Shown: one piece after another, positions 1 through 11,939 of the stretch | Layout of the letters: every line of letters begins with the position of its first letter | Position numbering within the stretch: position 1 is the first letter of the stretch | Origin: Neocallimastix lanati (nom. inval.) | Lineage: Eukaryota > Neocallimastigomycota > Neocallimastigomycetes > Neocallimastigales > Neocallimastigaceae | Assembly (NCBI GenBank): GCA_016946835.1 | Contig: JACVTC010000065.1 | Location: 707,501-771,500 of the forward strand | Reading direction: 5' to 3' | DNA: 64,000 bases | Program-made: the position numbers and the translations under genes | The notes under the pieces: generated by a model | Told to the model about the DNA's origin: nothing | Seen by the model: the letters and a program-made list of their open reading frames with translations, nothing else | Database searches by the model: none

Positions 1-204
1 AACTTCAAAAAAAAAGAACAGTTTGACAGTTTGATACTTAAAATGGTTCTTCCTAAAAAAGAAAAAAAATGAGCTTTTCTTTCCTATATATATTTAATGA
101 ATGATACTTAGGTTTTCTATATTATATACAAATCAATTAATCAGTATATATATACGTAAGTTATTGCTATGATTTATTATATTATTTTTATTTAAAAAAA
201 AAAA

Positions 205-259
<55 letters not shown>

Positions 260-280
260 TGAATAATAATAATAATAAAA

Positions 281-371
<91 letters not shown>
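205..371. repeat. (AAT)n microsatellite
   Basis: An almost pure AAT/ATA trinucleotide tract of about 165 bases, interrupted twice by a short AAAATGAA block. Reading frames across it give only poly-Tyr or poly-Leu and are not genes. Such tracts recur through the window and probably arise by replication slippage. Confidence 0.95.
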
Positions 372-373
<2 letters not shown>

Positions 374-623
374 CAATATACATATCTTGGAATACCTTTT
401 CAATTGAAATCATTGGAATTTAGAGCCTATTACCGCTAAGATGAACAATAAAATAAAAATTAATACGGTTAACTCTTTCTTTAGTTTTTTTTTTTTATTA
501 CCTATAGAAATGTACTTTTCTACTTTGTATTTTCAATGATATATATAAATTTAATTATAAAAAAAATTTTTTTTTTTTTCCAAAAATTTAATAATCAATT
601 TAGTAATAAATAAGGTTTATTAC

Positions 624-659
<36 letters not shown>

Positions 660-1000
660 CAAACTTTTTAAAATTTCAACTATTAAAATTTCAATTATAA
701 TTGCATTTAAAAAGTTCTCAACAAGCCTCGTTGTTTACTCATCTTGTTTAAAATACTTCATACAGTTAACCTTTTATCAATATACTAAGTAAACATACAA
801 AAAATATAGTAGATATCAATAATAATTTTTTTTTTTTTCAAAATAAATAAATTTTCAATAGTACCATTTTAATATAAATAAAAAAACATTTCAATATAAA
901 AAAATTTTCAAAAATTGAATTTTTGAAATTATTCAGTTATGACTAGTCCAAAAAAAAATCAAATTTGATTATCTAAAAATTATATCATTTTACTAGTCCT

Positions 1001-1032
1001 GCAGCCTCTACCATATTTTTGGTAGAGGCTGC
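1001..1032. other. GC-rich perfect hairpin
   Basis: Two perfectly complementary 13-base arms (GCAGCCTCTACCA and its reverse complement) flank a 6-base AT loop. In DNA that is overwhelmingly A+T, a GC-rich perfect stem is conspicuous. A copy of ACTAGTCC lies just left of the hairpin, and a similar GACTAGTCC lies about 50 bases further left. It could be a transcript-end structure, the core of a small inverted-repeat element, or a relic; the sequence does not decide. Confidence 0.6.
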
Positions 1033-1641
1033 TTGAAACTATGGATTAAAAGTAACTGGAACGTAGGTTTGATGATATTGTTATTGAATCCTTATTTAAA
1101 AGACGACAGTTTTCCCTCCTCAGACATACATTTTAAAACAAATTTTTAATTTAAAAGTATTTAGACAATGATTACAAAAACCCTTGGCAGATGAACTTTC
1201 AATTTTTTTAAAAATTCGATAATTGTTTAAATTTAGAAATTTTCGAAAATTTCTTTTAAGTGCTATCTATCCTAATATATTATTCATCAATTTAAAAATT
1301 TTTCAATTAAAATTTATTTTATAAAAATTTTTTAAAATAATTAATGAAATCATAATACATTTCAACCATTTTTTTTTTCTCAACCGTTCGTTATTCAAAA
1401 AAAAAAATTTTTTTTTAATTAAACTATATCTTTTAATTTTTTAATTTTTTTTTTAATATTTTTATATTATTTTTTAAATTCTTTTTTAAATCAACAGCAA
1501 TTCGATTTTTAAGGGGAGGAGAGGGAGAATGTTCAACGGTCTTCCAAAAAAATCAAATACCAGAAAGGGTAAATTTTCTAAAATTAATCCGTAGAGATTT
1601 CATGGAATTCTGTAAGAAGGAGTCCCTGACTCTAAATACAC

Positions 1642-1691
<50 letters not shown>

Positions 1692-2513
1692 CAGCAGCGG
1701 GGTCTCACTATTTGTTTATTGGAAGGGTATTAAAAAAAAAAATTTTTTTTTTCTTATCAACTGGGGGAGGAGGGGACGGAATTATTGGCTTTATGTCTAT
1801 AAAAAAAAAAAAACTTATGCCTTCAGGTATGACTTTATTCCAAAAATGAAAAAAAAAAAGAAAAAAAACGATATTGGATGCTCTTCACTGATCCAGTCAA
1901 CAAGAAATCCTCACTACTATAAAGTCTTACTCATCCTATGTCCGGTATGGCCCACTCAACAGTTTCATTAATTATTCATGATCCATGAAATCCTTTTCAA
2001 ATTTGATATAATGAGTGAGAACAACCTGTCCAAATGGGAACCAATCGGGGTTCCTTTCGAATTCTGCTTACATCATCATCATATCTGTATCTTTTGATAC
2101 TGGAAAGCAGTTTTATTTATGCTCGCTGCTGTTAGGAAATTGCTTTCGATTTAGAAAAGCACTTTTGAAATGTTTATTGAAATCATGGAGGAGGTTATCG
2201 TTGCAGTCATTCACAGAGCTCAAAAAAAAAAAAAAATAAAGGAAGAATGAAATTCTTAAAAGATATTTCCTATAGCTATATTACAGAGCGTCATACAATA
2301 TACATTTTCAGTTGAATCGTTAAATGATGCTATTTTAGTGAAGAGTATATTTCATGAGAAGATGAAAGGAAGGAACTTCTTCATGCCTATATTTTAGATA
2401 AGAATTTCAGAAAAACAAAAAAAAAACAAAAAAAAAAACATCTACTTTAATGGATGGGAAGATTTATTTATCTGAAAAAAAAAAAAAAAAAAAAAGATAA
2501 ATTAATCTCTTAG

Positions 2514-2639
2514 GGTGATGACCATAAAATCAAATATATTGAAAATCCTTTTGATGAAGGTCTTCTCCACAAAACAGGATATACTGGTTATTTTTCGAGT
2601 AAGGTGGAGGGGGGAGAGAGAACTTACTATCCCAGATAA
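2514..2639 (+). pseudogene. Unidentified coding relic (41 codons)
   Basis: An open frame without an ATG, beginning just after an in-frame TAG and ending at TAA. It encodes a varied, non-repetitive peptide (for example ENPFDEGLLHKTGYTGYFSS) unlike the low-complexity translations around it. It may be a leftover exon or gene fragment. I do not recognise the family, and coding status rests only on composition. Confidence 0.25.
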
Positions 2640-2650
2640 TGATTGTAGAT

Positions 2651-2748
2651 ATTGTATTCTTCCTGATCATTATTTTCTCAGTCATCTATGAAAATATTAA
2701 TTGTGTTCTTCCTGATCATTATTTTCTCAGTCATCTATGAAAATATTA
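2651..2748. repeat. 49-bp tandem duplication
   Basis: Two adjacent copies of a 49-base unit (2651-2699 and 2700-2748) differ at a single position (ATTGTA versus ATTGTG at the start). The near identity suggests a recent local duplication. The second copy supplies the start of a 73-codon plus-strand open frame (2688-2909) which I do not consider a demonstrated gene. Confidence 0.9.
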
Positions 2749-4776
2749 ATTGTATCGAAAAAGAAATAAAGGAATTTGATGGAGTAAGAAAAGGTTACTC
2801 TCGACTTAAAGTATATCTTAAATGTATAAAAAAATTATCGCTTGTGTTAATGGTATCGATGAATCTCATAAAAAGCTACCCTAATAAAATTTTTAAAAAT
2901 CTGAAGTAAAAAGTCAGTTAATATCTGATAATACAATTACAATATTTCATAATTAATTATATAATATCAACTTCAATATAACTTAACTATAATAAACTAA
3001 AAAAAAAAAACTGAATTATTTGTAATAATATATTACATCAAATCAAAAAAAAATAATTGAGAAAATAAAGTATTTAATTTAAAAATTTAAAACAAACAAA
3101 CAAACAAACAAACAAAAAAAGATAATAATATTATATTAAATTCAAATTATTATCTAATATTAAATTCAAAATGAATAAATTTAAAAAAAATTCGATAACA
3201 TTTATTACTAATTTTATAAAATAACAAGCAAAAAAATTAAAATTAAATATATTATTAATACCTCTATCATATTACATAAATCTATTTAAAAAAAAATCAA
3301 AAAGAAAAATAAAGAATCAAATAAAATAAATAAATATAGAAGAATAAAAAGGAAAATCTAAAATTAAAATTTCATAAATATTAAATTCAAATTAAAAAAA
3401 AAAAAAAGTATAAATAATATTTATCGTATTACAGAGATCTAACATTAACTGTGAGGTTTTCTGAAGGAAAGATCAAATGATAATAATTTTATTCTAAATA
3501 TAAAGCAATGGATACCTTGAATATCACTTTTTATTAAATGAAATTTATTATGTAATTTATATTAGTTGATAATTTTTTTCTTTTTTTTTTTTTTTAAAAG
3601 ATATAATATAATTATATTTTGTTATAATTATATATATATTTTTTTAAATATATTAAATAAGACAAAATGAAATATTTTATATAGATTAAATTTAAAAACA
3701 AAAGAATAATATAGCAATCTCATTAATTAAAATAGAAAGAAATAATACAGTTACTATTGTCATAAATTAAACGTTTAATGTAAATGAGAAAGTTAATATT
3801 AATAATAAATTAGTAAATTATTAATTAAATATTTAATAACAATTAAATCGTTGATTTAAATATTTATATCTTTATATATATAGATATATACATATATCTA
3901 TAAAAGTATTACTTCATAATAATAAATTTAATATTTTTTTTCTGAAAGGTCAAATATGTTTAATCATAAATTTATTACCTATATATTTTCTCAGGACTAT
4001 ATAATTTAAATATTTATAACCTATAATTGAAACAGTAAATTCCCTAAAATTATATTATCTGATATATGATAATGAATACTAATTAATATTATAATGAATA
4101 CTAATTAATATTATAAATAATATATAATAAATATATCTTGTATATGTATATAGTTTTTAATATTATATATAGTATAATAATTTTCTATATATAATTTTAT
4201 TAGTAATATTACTGTATACTTTAAAAAAAAATAATAAATATTAGATAAAATAAAAATTAAAACAAAGAATTAATAAAAATTTGAATTTATTCCTATGGAT
4301 AAATTTTATTTTAATTAAAAAATGGTAAAAAAAAGTTATTTTATTAAAATTAATAATTATATTCATATTAAAAAAAATTATTATTATTATTATATATAAC
4401 ATTTGAAATATCTGTTACTACTTGTTACTACTAACATTCTCACAACTACGAAAACTGTAATTCCCGTTATAATTAAAACTACCTCTAAGAAATTACAAAA
4501 AATTAACTTTTAAATCAATTGCATATATTTATATTATAATATACCCAGATTTTTTTTATTTATCTATAATTATTTTTTATTTATTTATATTTATTTATTT
4601 ATTTATATTTATTTATTTATTTATATTTATTTATTTACATTTTTTTATTTTTATTTCATTTTATTGATTATATATAATTCTTTATATTAAAATATTACTT
4701 ATATTTTTTTTTCAATTAAAAATTAAAAATTATTTTGTTTTTAATTGCTAAATTTTTATTATTTTAATTCATTAAT

Positions 4777-6228
4777 CTAATTTTTTCTTTGGGAAGCTAA
4801 CCATGACCACATATTACCATCCTTGTTACAATTAGCATTGGTAACATAATTGTCAGTGGTAGTCACTTTACCATCTTTAATAGTAATATTTTCAAAGTCT
4901 GCAACTACCTTAGCGTTATCAAATTGATTCTTAACTTGGTCATTGAAGGCATAAACCCATGAGTAGTGACCCATGTATTGAACTTCTGGATCATCTGTAC
5001 CAATAACATGATCGGTTAAGGTATAATGAACATTCTTAGCTCCTGCATTCATTAATCTGTAGTACGTTGAAATAGAAGTGGCTAATGGATCAACTGTAGT
5101 ATCATCTTCAGAATGTAAGAACCAAATATTGTAATCCTTAACATCGTCAATCATATCTTCAGAAATGTTTCTGTCCATGTACGCCTCACAAATGGGATAG
5201 AAAGCAGTGAAGAAGTCACCATGTTCAAACATCAGGTTCATCGTCATGTATCCTCCGTTGGAGCAACCTCCAACGTAAATTCTATCGGTATCAATATCAG
5301 AATTAGTGGCAACATAATCCTTTATCGCTTCAAATAAAACTGCATCATAGATTGAGGTTTGTCTCTTACCAAAAATGTCATTGTTGTAAGTACTATTACC
5401 TCTGTCCATCCACATGGTTGGCGTTTGAACTGCAAGAACGTAGGCTCCCTTAAGATCATCAGAAATGAAATACTTTTGAATACCTTCCTTAGCAAGAGCG
5501 GTCACTTCATTACCTAATAAGGTGATATCTATATCTCTACCACCTTCACCAGCTCCGTGTAACCAAATAACTAATGGATTCTTACCACCATCCTTTTCCA
5601 CCCCCTTTGGAGTAAAGGAAGCACGTTGTAAAGTAATGTTGTGTGCTGTAAATGAATCCTTTTTCCAGTCTTTAGTTTCCGGAACAACATAGTTTTCTGC
5701 CAGATTGTATTTGAAAGTTTTCCATACCTTCTTGTCACTACCATATTCCGATTTGCCAACTTTGAAAGTCTTTCCTTCATTTAAATCTAAATCTAATTCA
5801 TAGTTTGTGCTCCATGAATTTCTACCTGTATCCATATCGTATGTAAATGGACTAGCTTCACCGCCCATAGAGACACCAAGGAATGGTATGACCGAAGCAT
5901 TAACCGTTAATTCCAGACCTACATATTTAGAAGCCCCTTTTTGTTTCTTACCATTAGCATCAGTATTGTAAACATCAATAATTTCACGTTCAACATGATC
6001 TGTTTTAACAGCAAAAGTATCAATATCAAATCCGCTAACCTTGTCTTGAAATTCAACAATAATCTTTGGAACAGCTGGACCCCATTCATAACCCTGAACG
6101 ATCATCTGAGCACCAATAGCAGATTTTGATCCCTTTGGAATACATTTTCTTATAGCTTTACCTTCAACAGAAACTGAAAATAAAGCAGTAGCATAGAATA
6201 AAGCCTTTAAAATTAATTTTGCATTCAT
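4777..6228 (-). CDS. Secreted EstA-type alpha/beta-hydrolase esterase
   Basis: A 483-residue protein with an N-terminal signal peptide (about residues 1-23, hydrophobic core then VEGKA), so probably secreted. Residues about 40-190 look like the Ig-like N-terminal domain of EstA-type esterases; about 195-430 form the alpha/beta-hydrolase. The oxyanion-side motif HGAGEGG is at 224-230, the nucleophile Ser323 sits in GCSNG (321-325), the likely Asp is 375 or 376 in HSEDDTTVD, and the likely His is 421 in GHYSW. The family includes Thermotoga EstA and resembles PHB-depolymerase/feruloyl-esterase-like enzymes; in a gut fungus a role in removing acyl groups from plant polymers is plausible but inferred. 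No dockerin or carbohydrate-binding module is visible, so it is probably free rather than cellulosomal. The gene is intronless and much less AT-rich than its surroundings. A decayed copy of its 3' end lies at 8751-8860. Confidence 0.9.
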   Translation of the reverse strand: MNAKLILKALFYATALFSVSVEGKAIRKCIPKGSKSAIGAQMIVQGYEWGPAVPKIIVEFQDKVSGFDIDTFAVKTDHVEREIIDVYNTDANGKKQKGASKYVGLELTVNASVIPFLGVSMGGEASPFTYDMDTGRNSWSTNYELDLDLNEGKTFKVGKSEYGSDKKVWKTFKYNLAENYVVPETKDWKKDSFTAHNITLQRASFTPKGVEKDGGKNPLVIWLHGAGEGGRDIDITLLGNEVTALAKEGIQKYFISDDLKGAYVLAVQTPTMWMDRGNSTYNNDIFGKRQTSIYDAVLFEAIKDYVATNSDIDTDRIYVGGCSNGGYMTMNLMFEHGDFFTAFYPICEAYMDRNISEDMIDDVKDYNIWFLHSEDDTTVDPLATSISTYYRLMNAGAKNVHYTLTDHVIGTDDPEVQYMGHYSWVYAFNDQVKNQFDNAKVVADFENITIKDGKVTTTDNYVTNANCNKDGNMWSWLASQRKN

Positions 6229-6415
6229 TTTATTAATTTTTATTAATTTATTTTTTATTAATTTATTTTTTATCTTTTTTTTTTTTTTTTTTTTTTTTTT
6301 AGGTTATTTATAAATTTTTATTTTATATTTTATACTTTATACTTTATATTTTATATTTTATTAAAAAATTAGAGAGAAAATAATTTGTTTTTATATGTTT
6401 GTTTTTTAATTTTTA

Positions 6416-6449
<34 letters not shown>

Positions 6450-7426
6450 TTTTTTTTCAAATATTTATCATTATTTATATAATTATAAAAATTTGTGGAA
6501 AATAAAAATGATAATAAAATATTAAAAAAATAATAATAATAAATGATAATAAAATAATAAAATATTAAAAAAAATAATAATAAATGATAATAAAATAATA
6601 AAATATTAAAAAATAATAATAATAATAATAATAATAAAACAAAAGTTACTATTTTATGATATTTTTGATATTTAATATAAAAATATTTCATAAAATAAAT
6701 TAAAATAATAAATATTAATTTTAAAATTTATTATTAAATAAGATTTAAATATAATATTATTATGTTTAATTTTTAAATTATTTATTTTCTATTATTTTTT
6801 TTTTTTTATTATTTTTTATTATTATTATTTTTTTTATAAATTAAATATACTAAATTATATAAATAATAAAGTTCATAACTTTTTATTTTCCCTTTAATTA
6901 ATTATTAAATTAAAATAAAAATTAACATTATAAAAAAAAATAATAATAGTATTGAGGATGTTGTCACCTATCAAAATATTTAAAACATGGTAAATTTTTA
7001 ATAACAGTGACATTAAAAAGATATATAGTATTATTTATTCATATTTAGCATTAAATAAAAAAAGTTTATTTTTTTTTATATAAAAATAGGTTAATATTGA
7101 AAAAAGTGAATAAATAAAAATAATAAATAAATAAATAGAATATATTGAATCATTATATATATATATATATATTTTTTTTTTAACAAAATAAAAATTTTTA
7201 TAATCATCTATCTTCATTAATTAAAATATAAAAATTTATTTATTTTCAAAAAATATGTATATTAATAAAAATAAGTTTGAGTTTAAATACAAAATATCTA
7301 CTGTATATGTTATTAATGATGAATGAATTACTAAGTATTAATTAAATAAAAATATATATTTTTTTCTTTACATTCAATATAACTATATTAAATTTTAGTT
7401 TTATTATATTATTATTTTTTCATTAT

Positions 7427-7465
<39 letters not shown>

Positions 7466-8193
7466 ATTAAATTATAAGATATATAAATTATTATATTTTA
7501 AAAAAAAAATGAAATTTTAATTTTTGATTTTAATTAACATGTTTAAAATTAATTATAATTTAATGTTAGTATTCGTTAATTTAAAATTTTTAATATCTTT
7601 TTTTTTTAAAAAGGGGTACAAGGAGAATTTTTTAATAGTACATTTAATGAATAAGGATAATATTTGATTAATAACTTTATTTTATTTTATTTTTTTTTTT
7701 TTTTTTACTTTTTTTTTTTTATTTGTTTTTTTTATTTTTAATATTCATTAAATTCCTTAAGTTTAATTAAATGGAGATAATTTTTATTTTACATGATAAA
7801 ATATTTAAATATAAATAATATAATTAAGGTTTATAAATCAAAAATAACCATTTTTATGGCATATATTTTAACTTTATTATTAAAAAAAAAAAATTAATTT
7901 AGTCCGAAGATTATAGTTTTATGTAGTACAAACATGGAACATGTTTATCATATGTTTATCATATGTTTATCATTTTATAATAATTATAATATTTAATTTT
8001 ATTATTATTATTATTATTATTAATTATTACTTATTAATATTATTATTAATTATTATATTTAATTATTAGTATTATTAATTATTATTATTAATTATTATTT
8101 TTGGTATTATTAATTATTATTATTATTATTAATTATTATTATTAGTATTATCATTACTTTTATATGTATTTTTAATATTAACAAAAACCTAAT

Positions 8194-8233
<40 letters not shown>

Positions 8234-8750
8234 ATGTTAATTAGTTATCCAATTTTATTAACTCCCTAAAATTATTATGTATTAAGTATTTTATTATAAT
8301 TAAGTCATTTTTTTAAAAAAATTTTATTTTTTTTTTATATTAGTATTTATAATATGAAAATTTTATTTTATTATTTATTTATTTTTATTTATTTATTATT
8401 TATTTATTCATTTATTTGTTTCTATTTATCCTTTTTTTATTTATTAGAATTTATTAATAATTTTAAATATCAATGGTAATAAAAAATTTTTTTATAACCT
8501 ATATAAATATTGCATATTTATTCACTATTTTTTTTTTTATTATTTATTATATATTCTTTTAAATAATATATTTTTAAATATTAAAAAAAAAAAATTTTTT
8601 TCGTTTATAATTTTAATCTTTCACTTTATTAGTACTGAATTAATTCATTAATAATTAATAATATTTTAATTTTTTTTTATATAATAAGAAAAGAAAAATT
8701 TACTAAAATTTATCTTTTATTTCTTTTTTTAATCTACCTTTTTTTTTTAT
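6229..8750. other. AT-rich flank upstream of the esterase
   Basis: This is the promoter side of the minus-strand esterase and beyond. It has T/A homopolymers (6277-6300, 7431-7462, about 8198-8232), (ATT)n tracts (6418-6448, 8000-8160) and three copies of an 11-bp unit ATGTTTATCAT around 7940-7975. I see no gene and no defined promoter element beyond generally TATA-rich sequence. Confidence 0.7.
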
Positions 8751-8860
8751 TTCTTTTAAGAAGATAACTATGTCCATAGTTTACCATCTTTGATAAAATT
8801 AGCATTGATGATCTAATTATCAATAGTAGTGGTAACTCTTCACCATTTTTAATTGTAAAA
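8751..8860 (-). pseudogene. Decayed copy of the esterase 3' end
   Basis: About 110 bases align with the last ~105 bases of the esterase coding region (4777-4890), same strand, at roughly three-quarters identity by eye. In translation it follows residues ~447-480 of the esterase (TIKNG, then VTTTIDN, then NANFIKDGKLW) but needs a frameshift and contains in-frame stops where the gene has Tyr and Ser codons. It is therefore a pseudogene fragment of a duplicated or related esterase. No further homology is evident on its 5' side, where poly-A rich sequence takes over. Confidence 0.8.
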
Positions 8861-9284
8861 AAAAAAAAAGAAATATTACAAAAAAAAAATGAAATATTAA
8901 TATCAATTTGAGATGGATTCTGAATATTAGAGTTATGATGTCATATGAAGAAATATCAAACGAGTTGTTGTAAATTATAGTATCATTTGAAGTCTTATTA
9001 GAAGTATAATTATTAAAAGTATTAAATTTATATCATTTTGATAATACTTATTTTATTTTATTTTATTTCAATATGTATTATTATAATTATAATAATTATA
9101 ATACTTTAATTTATATAAAATTTATATTAGAATATATAATTAATATATTACCTATTTCTTATAAATAGATTAAATTATTTATATTAGAAATAGAGGACTC
9201 TCTTGTAAATTTTAAGAATTAAAATTATTAATTGTACAAATATTATAATTTTATTAATAAATTTTATTAAACAACCATTATTTA
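8861..9284. other. AT-rich spacer
   Basis: The stretch between the esterase relic and the copia remnant. No gene, RNA or clear repeat is visible. Confidence 0.6.
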
Positions 9285-9304
9285 AAAAACCCCCTGCTTA
9301 TAAA

Positions 9305-10220
9305 TTATTGCACATAAAAGTTCTGCATATTATTATTATGATCATGTATTTTATCATTATTCAAATGTTTAGACGAAAATTTATGTATAATTTTATCACC
9401 TGAAATTAAGAAAGTATTATTTGAAATATTATTAATATTATTACTATTTCTATTTGATGAACTCGGTTCTGATGATTTTATTTTGACCAATTACTTTTTA
9501 GAAAATTTTGTTCAATTTTTGAAAAATTTTTATTATTAAAACTTTTTTCACTTTCATCAAAATTAAAATTTTCGTCATTTTCAATGACTTTTTCTTTGCC
9601 TTTATTTTTAACAGGAGTAATATTTACAACACCAGGATCCATTGGGAGTTTTTTATTGTGAAAATTTGTATCATTTTCATTTTTTTGAATTATCAGTGAA
9701 ATTTATATTACTGGCAGGAATATTAAATAAGGTAATTTTCTGAGAATTATAATTATTAATATTAATATTTCCATTTAAAAATGTATTATCCTTTAAAACA
9801 TTAGTTTTTTTATTATTGTTAATTTCGTTATTATTTTTAAATAAAAATTCTATTTCATTCAAATTGTCAATTACACTAGAATTAATTTCTTCGTTTGAAT
9901 TATTTTCATTTAAATCATCTTTTCTGACATTATTATTTTCCTCTGATAAGTTAATGTCTTCTTCATTAATGTTGTCATTTTCAATAAAATTATTATTTTA
10001 TCAATTTAATTTACATTTACATTTTCATTTAAATTGCTATTGTTCAAATTATTATTATTTTCATTGTTGTTTTCATTATTGTTTTCATTTAAATAATTAT
10101 TCTCGTTATTGTAGGTAGCAATTTTCATATAATTATCTTCATTTATGTTATTATCTATGTTTAAATCAAATTATTATTTATGTTTAAAATATTGTTTTCA
10201 TTTAAATTAATATTTTCATT
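9305..10220 (-). pseudogene. Asn-rich copia linker remnant
   Basis: Low-complexity, Asn/Glu-rich frames with stops (for example NEIEFLFKNNNEINNNKK). They follow the integrase C-terminus and occupy the position of the variable linker that precedes RT in copia polyproteins. No RT motif follows. Low sequence complexity limits the assignment. Confidence 0.5.
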
Positions 10221-11760
10221 TTAATGATTATTGTCATTTAAACTTCTATTTCTCATGTTTCCTCTATCAAAATCCATTTTAGTAAAGGAGAAATAAGAGT
10301 CTTGAAAACTGTTATTTGAATATTCAAAGTTTCTTAGTTCTTCTTCAATGCATTCAATATCATTAATATAATTTATCTTTCTATTTTCTGTGTCCATGAT
10401 TATATATGAATATTTCTTTTTATCATATCCAAGGAAAATGTCTTTCCTTGAATTTGGTTGAAATTTAGATTTGTGTGGACTTTGGTCTCTGAAGTAGCAA
10501 ATACATCCAAAAGTTCTTAAATATTTTATATTTACTTTTTCATTATAAAATACTTCATCACGAATTAAATTATTGTTTCCTGAATGTGGAATCATATTAT
10601 AGAAAAGCAAACATGTTTTATTGCGAAGTTCCAGAAGTTTTCTGATAATTTAGCCCAATACATGAGTGCTTTTGATGAATTTCTAAGTGTGTTATTAATT
10701 TTCTCAGCTTTTTCGTTTATTTCTGGGAAATAAAGAGGAGAATTTACCTTTTCAATACCATTTTTTTTTACAACATTTATTTATCTTTTTATTTTTATAT
10801 TCCCTATCATATTTAAGTATCTTTATTGTATAATCCTTAAATTGATTATTTAAGTAATTAAAGAATTCTATTATTATATCTGGAGCTTCAGCCTTTGACT
10901 AGAGTGTAAATATCCGGACTTTTCTAGAGAATTCATTCAATATTGTAAGGAAGTATTTCTTGTTATTAATGGATAAATCATACAGCCCAGAAATGTCTGA
11001 ATGAATTATTTCTAAGAGTTCTTTTGCCTTTAGAGTTTGTCCTTTATGAGATCCCCTCCTCATCTTAGAAATTTTGCAATCTATGCATGGATGAGTTTTT
11101 ATATTATGAAGATCTTGGTATTTAGGTAAATTACTTTGGTAAAAATGGCCTAATCTTCTATGCCATATTTCAATACTTTTGTCATCTAATTTACCTATGT
11201 ATATTATATCATTTCCTATTATTTTATTACTCTTGAAATTTTAAGTTTTGATAAGAAATTGATTATATTTGGAAGATAAGAAAGTACCTAGATTATTTTT
11301 ATTCTTGTCCCATAATTTTAATCTAGCTTTTCTCCATCAGAAGAGTCAATTAAAGATATAGATCCTGATTTTTCAAGTTCTTTACAAATAAGATTTTTGT
11401 GAACATTTTTGGAAAATAAAACTTTTTCAAGTTTAATATATTGTTTATTTATGAAACATTCATAAGTTCCATATCCTTCAAATTGGCAACTTGAGACATT
11501 TGCACAACGCAACTTTATAGATTCATATTTAAAGTTAATATGTTAAGATTTATCATTTGCTATATGCTCGCCAGCACCTGTATAATATAACCATGTAACA
11601 TCATCTGTTATTACATTACTATGATTAATAAAATCAATGGATTTATTGTATATGTTATCAAAATCATGAGTATGTTTATTATTATTTGGAATAACCATCA
11701 ATAAATTTATATTTTTCATTATATTTTTATTATTTTGCTTTTTCTGATACATTAATGCTC
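10221..11760 (-). pseudogene. copia protease-integrase pseudogene
   Basis: The protease motif reads WLYYTGAGEHI: the catalytic Asp of the usual W-x-x-DSGA-x-H pattern is replaced by Tyr, an inactivating change. Downstream comes the HHCC zinc-binding part (WHRRLGH then HPCIDC), then a core with HSDISGLYDLS, a stop just after FSRKVRIFTL, and EINEKAEKINNTLRNSSKAL where the catalytic Glu region lies. A frameshift then leads to the C-terminal region with RTFGCICYF and SRKDIFLGYD, diagnostic of copia integrases. Multiple lesions make it non-functional. Confidence 0.85.
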
Positions 11761-11939
11761 TAGCATCCTCAAAATCAAAGTTTTTATCATAAATGCTGGC
11801 ACTATCAGAGTGATTCTCACTTTTGTTGTATTTTAATGTACTATTATTGCTATAATTATTATAGTTTCTTGAGTTTATTAAATAATTTAATGATTTCTTC
11901 TCTTGTTGGTTTCACCTCCATTTATTGTTATTATGCTGA

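Larger units (their letters stand above)
372..4776. other. AT-rich intergenic stretch with gene relics
   Basis: No intact gene is visible in this 4.4 kb. It holds homopolymers (a T run of about 44 at 1644-1687), a GC-rich hairpin (1001-1032), a 49-bp tandem duplication (2651-2748) and TTTA-type tandem repeats near 4560-4660. Between about 1500 and 2910 base composition is less extreme and short open stretches look like eroded coding sequence. No family could be recognised. Confidence 0.7.

Noticed and set aside
188-413. Poly-Tyr and poly-Leu open frames on the minus strand
   Set aside because: They are translations of an AAT microsatellite in two frames, without any non-repeat sequence.
2015-2239. 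74-codon plus-strand open frame
   Set aside because: It ends in a poly-Lys tail from an A run and shows no recognisable motif; other frames of the same bases look equally coding, so it is only noted as part of a relic region.
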